Assembly: GCF_014648415.1 (NCBI RefSeq)
Contig: NZ_BMRB01000001.1
Coordinates: 1,736,001 to 1,800,000 of the forward strand
Origin: Actinokineospora fastidiosa
GTDB lineage: Bacteria > Actinomycetota > Actinomycetes > Mycobacteriales > Pseudonocardiaceae
Direction: 5' to 3'
DNA length: 64,000 nucleotides
Shown here: positions 60,966 through 64,000 of the stretch, piece after piece
Position numbering within the stretch: position 1 is the stretch's first letter
Layout: every line of letters starts with the position of its first letter
Notes under the pieces: generated by a model
Told to the model about the DNA's origin: nothing
Seen by the model: the letters and a program-made list of their open reading frames with translations, nothing else
The model's database searches: none
Program-made: the position numbers and the translations under genes

Positions 60966-62080
60966 GGACCCTGTCCGCGCGGTCGGTCCTGCTGGGCCTG
61001 GCCGCCCCGCTCGGGGCGCTGCTGTTCGCGGTGCTCGTGTGCGCGCTCATCCTGATCGTCTCCGGGCACTCCCCGGTGACCGCGGTCGATTCGCTGCTCA
61101 CCTCGGCGAGCAGGCCGCGCACCACGGTCAACTCCATCAATAGCGCGATCGGGTACTACCTGGCCGCCGTCGCGGTGGCCATCGGCTTCCGGATGAAGTT
61201 GTTCAACATCGGCGTCGACGGCCAGTACCGGCTCGCGGCGATGCTGTCGGCGGCGCTGGCGGGCGCGGCGTTCATGGAGTCGCTGCCCTCGTTCCTGCGG
61301 GTGACCATGACGGTCGTGGCGGCCATGCTGGTCGGCGCGGTGTGGGCCGGGATCGCGGCGCTGCTGAAGGTGACCCGCGGCGTCAGCGAGGTCATCACCA
61401 CGATCATGCTCAACGCCATCGCCACGAACCTGGTGGCCTACCTGCTCAACCCGGACCGGCTGGCCGAGGCGGTGCCCGGGTCGAACAACATCAGCACCCG
61501 GCCCATCACCGAGGGCGGGCAGGTGCCCGGCATCGCGATCCCGGGCTCGACCTCGGCGCTGTTCGGGCTGGTCTTCCTGGCCGTCGCCGTGGGCGTGGGC
61601 TACTGGTTCCTGTTCGGCCGCACCCGGCTCGGCTTCGAGATCAAGGCGACCGGCCTGAGCGAGTCGGCGGCGGTCGCCAGCGGCGTCAGCGTGAAGAAGA
61701 TGGTGCTGCTGTCGATGCTGCTGTCCGGGGCGGTCGCCGGACTGATCGGCCTGCCGCAGCTGCTGGGCTCGTCGCACTCCTACGCGCTGGACTTCCCGCC
61801 GGGCCTGGGCTTCATCGGCATCGCGGTCGCGCTGCTGGGCCGCAACCACCCCATCGGCATGGCCTTCGCCGCGCTGCTGTGGGGCTTCCTGGACAACTCG
61901 TCCACCTCGCTGGACATCGCGGGCGTGCCGCGCGAGATCGTGCTGATCATGCAGGGCGTGATCGTGCTGTCGGTCGTCGTCGCCTACGAACTGGTGCGCC
62001 GGTACCGCGTCCGCGCCGAGCAGCGCGACGTCGGACGCGCGCTGGCCATCCAGAAGTCGCCTGAGGAGGTGTCGGTGTGA
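60962..62080 (+). CDS. Nucleoside ABC transporter permease (first)
   Basis: A 372-residue membrane permease with about nine hydrophobic segments. FNIGVDGQYRLAAMLSAALAG and VTRGVSEVITTIMLNAIA are signatures of the YufP/NupP-type permease. It overlaps the ATPase and the second permease (GTGA). Confidence 0.93.
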   Translation: MRTLSARSVLLGLAAPLGALLFAVLVCALILIVSGHSPVTAVDSLLTSASRPRTTVNSINSAIGYYLAAVAVAIGFRMKLFNIGVDGQYRLAAMLSAALAGAAFMESLPSFLRVTMTVVAAMLVGAVWAGIAALLKVTRGVSEVITTIMLNAIATNLVAYLLNPDRLAEAVPGSNNISTRPITEGGQVPGIAIPGSTSALFGLVFLAVAVGVGYWFLFGRTRLGFEIKATGLSESAAVASGVSVKKMVLLSMLLSGAVAGLIGLPQLLGSSHSYALDFPPGLGFIGIAVALLGRNHPIGMAFAALLWGFLDNSSTSLDIAGVPREIVLIMQGVIVLSVVVAYELVRRYRVRAEQRDVGRALAIQKSPEEVSV

Positions 62081-63330
62081 GCGGCGGACTGGCAGTCGGG
62101 CAGCAGACCGCGCCCGCGGCGCGGCGGTCGAGGCTCTCGCCGATGACGTACGCGCTGATCGCGCTGGGCGCCCTGCTGGTGCTCTCCGCGGTCAGGGTGA
62201 TCACCGGCGCGGGGGACCTGACCTCCACCGGAAGCGTGCAGGCCGCGCTGACCGCGGCCGTGCCGATCGCGATGGCCGCGCTGGCGGGCCTGTGGGCCGA
62301 GCGCGCGGGCGTGATCAACATCGGCCTCGAGGGCATGATGGTGCTGGGCACGTTCGGCGCCGGGTACGCGGGCTACCAGTGGGGCCCGTGGGCGGGCGTG
62401 GTGTTCGGCCTGCTCCTCGGCGTGCTCGGCGGGCTGCTGCACGCGGTGGCCACGGTGACCTTCGGCGTCGACCACATCATCTCCGGTGTCGCGATCAACC
62501 TGCTGGCCCCGGGCGCGGCGCTGTTCCTGTCCAAGCAGTTCTTCGCCGACGCCGCGGGCGGCGGGCAGAAGCAGTCGCCGCGAATCCAGGACGCGGAGAA
62601 GGTGTCCGTCCCCGGGCTGCCGGACCTGCTCGGGTCCATCGAGGACAAGCGCTGGTTCTTCGTCTCCGACCTCGCGGGCATCCTGCGCGGCCTGACCACC
62701 CAGGTGTCGCTGCTGACGGTGCTCGCCGCCGTGCTGATCGCCGGGTCGGCGTTCGTGCTGTGGAAGACGCCGCTGGGCCTGCGGCTGCGCTCCTGCGGCG
62801 AGGCGCCGGTCGCGGCGGAGTCGCTGGGCGTCAACGTCTACAAGTACAAGTACCTCGCGGTCACCGCCTCCGGCGCGTTCGCCGGGCTGGGCGGGGCGAT
62901 CCTGGCGGTCACCTCCGGGCAGTTCCGGGACGGGCAGACGGGCGGTCGCGGCTTCATCGGCCTGGCCGCGATGATCTTCGGCAACTGGCGGCCCGGCGGC
63001 CTGGCCACCGGCGCGGGCCTGTTCGGCTACACCGACGCGCTGGCGCTGCGCGGCTCGCTCGCGGTGCACGCGCTGCTGCTGTTGCTGGCGATCGCGCTGG
63101 TCGTGGTCGCGGTGTGGCAGTACCGGGAGGGCGCGCCCGTGTTGTCGGCGGTGTCGGCGGCCATCGGCGTGCTGTTCGCCTGGTGGTACTTCACCAGCGA
63201 CGGCATCCCGCCCGAGCTGGTGGGCGCGGCGCCGTACGTGGTGACGATCCTGGTCCTGGCGCTGGCGTCGCAACGGCTGCGCGCCCCGCGCGCCGTGGGC
63301 GAGGTCTACCGCCGGGGTGAGGGCAAGTGA
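62077..63330 (+). CDS. Nucleoside ABC transporter permease (second)
   Basis: A 417-residue membrane permease. AGLWAERAGVINIGLEGMMV and AVATVTFGVDHIISGVAINL are characteristic of the YufQ/NupQ-type partner. GTG start in the overlap with the first permease. It precedes cytidine deaminase with a GTGA overlap, tying uptake to salvage. Confidence 0.93.
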   Translation: MSGGLAVGQQTAPAARRSRLSPMTYALIALGALLVLSAVRVITGAGDLTSTGSVQAALTAAVPIAMAALAGLWAERAGVINIGLEGMMVLGTFGAGYAGYQWGPWAGVVFGLLLGVLGGLLHAVATVTFGVDHIISGVAINLLAPGAALFLSKQFFADAAGGGQKQSPRIQDAEKVSVPGLPDLLGSIEDKRWFFVSDLAGILRGLTTQVSLLTVLAAVLIAGSAFVLWKTPLGLRLRSCGEAPVAAESLGVNVYKYKYLAVTASGAFAGLGGAILAVTSGQFRDGQTGGRGFIGLAAMIFGNWRPGGLATGAGLFGYTDALALRGSLAVHALLLLLAIALVVVAVWQYREGAPVLSAVSAAIGVLFAWWYFTSDGIPPELVGAAPYVVTILVLALASQRLRAPRAVGEVYRRGEGK

Positions 63331-63710
63331 CCGACTGGGACGCGCTGCGCGCCGCGGCCGTCGAGGCGGCCGCGCTGGCCTACTGCCCGTACTCCGGGCT
63401 GCAGGTCGGCGCGGCGGCCCTGGTCGACGACGGACGCGTCATCACCGGGTGCAACGTGGAGAACGCGGCCTACGGCGTGGGCCTGTGCGCGGAGTGCACG
63501 CTGGCCGGTCAGCTGCGGCTGACCGGCGGTGGCAGGCTGGTGGCCCTGGCCTGCCGCAGCGGCACGGGCGAGCTGCTGATGCCGTGCGGCCGCTGCCGTC
63601 AGGTGATCTACGAGCTCGGCGGCCCGGAGTGCCTGGTCGACACCCCGCGCGGCCCGCTGCCGATGACGGCCGTGCTGCCGGACGCGTTCGGCCCGGAACA
63701 GCTACCGTGA
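63327..63710 (+). CDS. cdd: Cytidine deaminase
   Basis: A 127-residue tetrameric-type cytidine deaminase, converting cytidine or deoxycytidine to uridine forms. The zinc-site motifs CAECTL and PCGRCRQV and the substrate stretch GCNVENAAYGVG are intact. GTG start overlapping the permease. Its stop overlaps the next start (GTGA). Confidence 0.96.
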   Translation: MTDWDALRAAAVEAAALAYCPYSGLQVGAAALVDDGRVITGCNVENAAYGVGLCAECTLAGQLRLTGGGRLVALACRSGTGELLMPCGRCRQVIYELGGPECLVDTPRGPLPMTAVLPDAFGPEQLP

Positions 63711-64000
63711 GCGGCATGCACACCGCCGTGGACGTCATCCGCGCCAAGCGCGACGGGCACAGGCTGACCGACGACCAGATCGACTGGGTCGTCGACGCCT
63801 ACACCCGGGGCGAGGTTGCCGATGAGCAGATGTCGGCCCTGGCCATGGCGGTGTTCCTCAACGGGATGGACGCCGCCGAGACCGCGCGCTGGACGGCAGC
63901 GATGATCGCCTCGGGGTCCACTCTGGACCTCAGGGTGGACCGGCCGACGGTCGACAAGCACTCCACCGGCGGCGTGGGCGACAAGATCACCCTGCCGCTG
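63707..64000 (+). CDS. deoA: Thymidine phosphorylase, N-terminal part (runs off the window)
   Basis: At least 95 residues are visible. AVDVIRAKRDGHRLTD opens the helical domain, and DKHSTGGVGDK carries the phosphate- and base-binding motif of pyrimidine-nucleoside phosphorylases. The start is either GTG at 63707, which overlaps the cdd stop (GTGA), or ATG at 63716. The remaining 330 or so residues lie beyond the edge. It completes the import, deamination and phosphorolysis sequence. Confidence 0.95.
   Translation, partial: MSGMHTAVDVIRAKRDGHRLTDDQIDWVVDAYTRGEVADEQMSALAMAVFLNGMDAAETARWTAAMIASGSTLDLRVDRPTVDKHSTGGVGDKITLPL

Overview
The window is high-GC actinobacterial chromosome. Several things point that way: GC-rich third codon positions, frequent GTG and TTG starts, ATGA/GTGA/TGATG start-stop overlaps, an InhA-type enoyl reductase, a SARP regulator, MarR and ROK regulators, and very rare TTA codons. 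A member of Pseudonocardiales (Actinokineospora, Saccharothrix or Lentzea-like) is my inference; no rRNA or other phylogenetic marker is present to confirm it.

Region 1 (about 1-28.4 kb) is an unusual polyketide/fatty-acid hybrid biosynthetic locus in several blocks. Block A (0.1-10.7 kb) holds a free ACP, a FabF-type ketosynthase, a second ACP with a docking-like tail, and one KS-AT-DH*-KR-ACP megasynthase whose DH-like segment lacks its catalytic motif. An AMP-dependent acyl ligase, a luciferase-like monooxygenase, a type II thioesterase with Cys in place of the nucleophilic Ser, and a hotdog thioesterase follow in a tightly coupled operon. Block B (13-18 kb) has a P450, an MFS exporter, an MmyB-type regulator and two paralogous MarR regulators. 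Block C (18.4-22.8 kb) joins an AfsA-like hotdog enzyme to a complete dissociated acetyl-CoA carboxylase (fused AccDA, AccB, AccC). Block D (24.5-28.4 kb) is a SARP regulator diverging from FabI, a MaoC dehydratase, a flavin reductase and a KAS III. The parts complement each other: ACC supplies malonyl-CoA, MaoC and FabI supply steps missing from the megasynthase, and the flavin reductase can feed the luciferase-like monooxygenase 18 kb away. Repeats with 11-bp periodicity and a (G/A)TCAG core precede the second-ACP/PKS operon, the FabI operon, the AfsA-ACC operon and two other transcription units. This is the known geometry of SARP operators. In-frame TTA codons in the SARP gene, the second ACP, the AfsA-like gene and the MFS gene suggest bldA control. 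The locus is interrupted by ordinary genes: YdeI-like, a barstar-like immunity gene of atypical codon use, DUF1801, and a VOC/MarR pair.

Region 2 (28.5-35.2 kb) is a sugar-import operon: a ROK regulator, then a ribose-type ABC ATPase, permease and Tat-lipoprotein binding protein, then a Gfo/Idh/MocA dehydrogenase. A large dyad lies upstream of the ATPase. A secreted 1721-residue mosaic enzyme (ThuA, PQQ-type glucose dehydrogenase propeller, PKD, two CBM6, DUF1080, Ig-like repeats) follows at 35.3-40.5 kb.

Region 3 (40.5-49.0 kb) is an ebo-type operon: UbiA-family EboC, EboA fused to a TIM barrel, TatD-like EboB, EboE, and a phosphodiesterase-like EboF. Its first gene is an inositol-3-phosphate synthase homologue where other ebo clusters carry the dehydroquinate-synthase-like EboD. 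Two further xylose-isomerase-type TIM barrels, one with a Tat signal, complete it.

Region 4 (49.2-53.5 kb, minus strand) encodes a heparin-lyase-like jelly-roll protein and two tandem secreted DNRLRE/Ig-like paralogues. Region 5 (53.6-64 kb) is core metabolism: sdhCDAB with a strong terminator, a MarR/cupin pair around a perfect 14-bp dyad, and a nucleoside ABC importer operon leading into cytidine deaminase and thymidine phosphorylase, which runs off the end.
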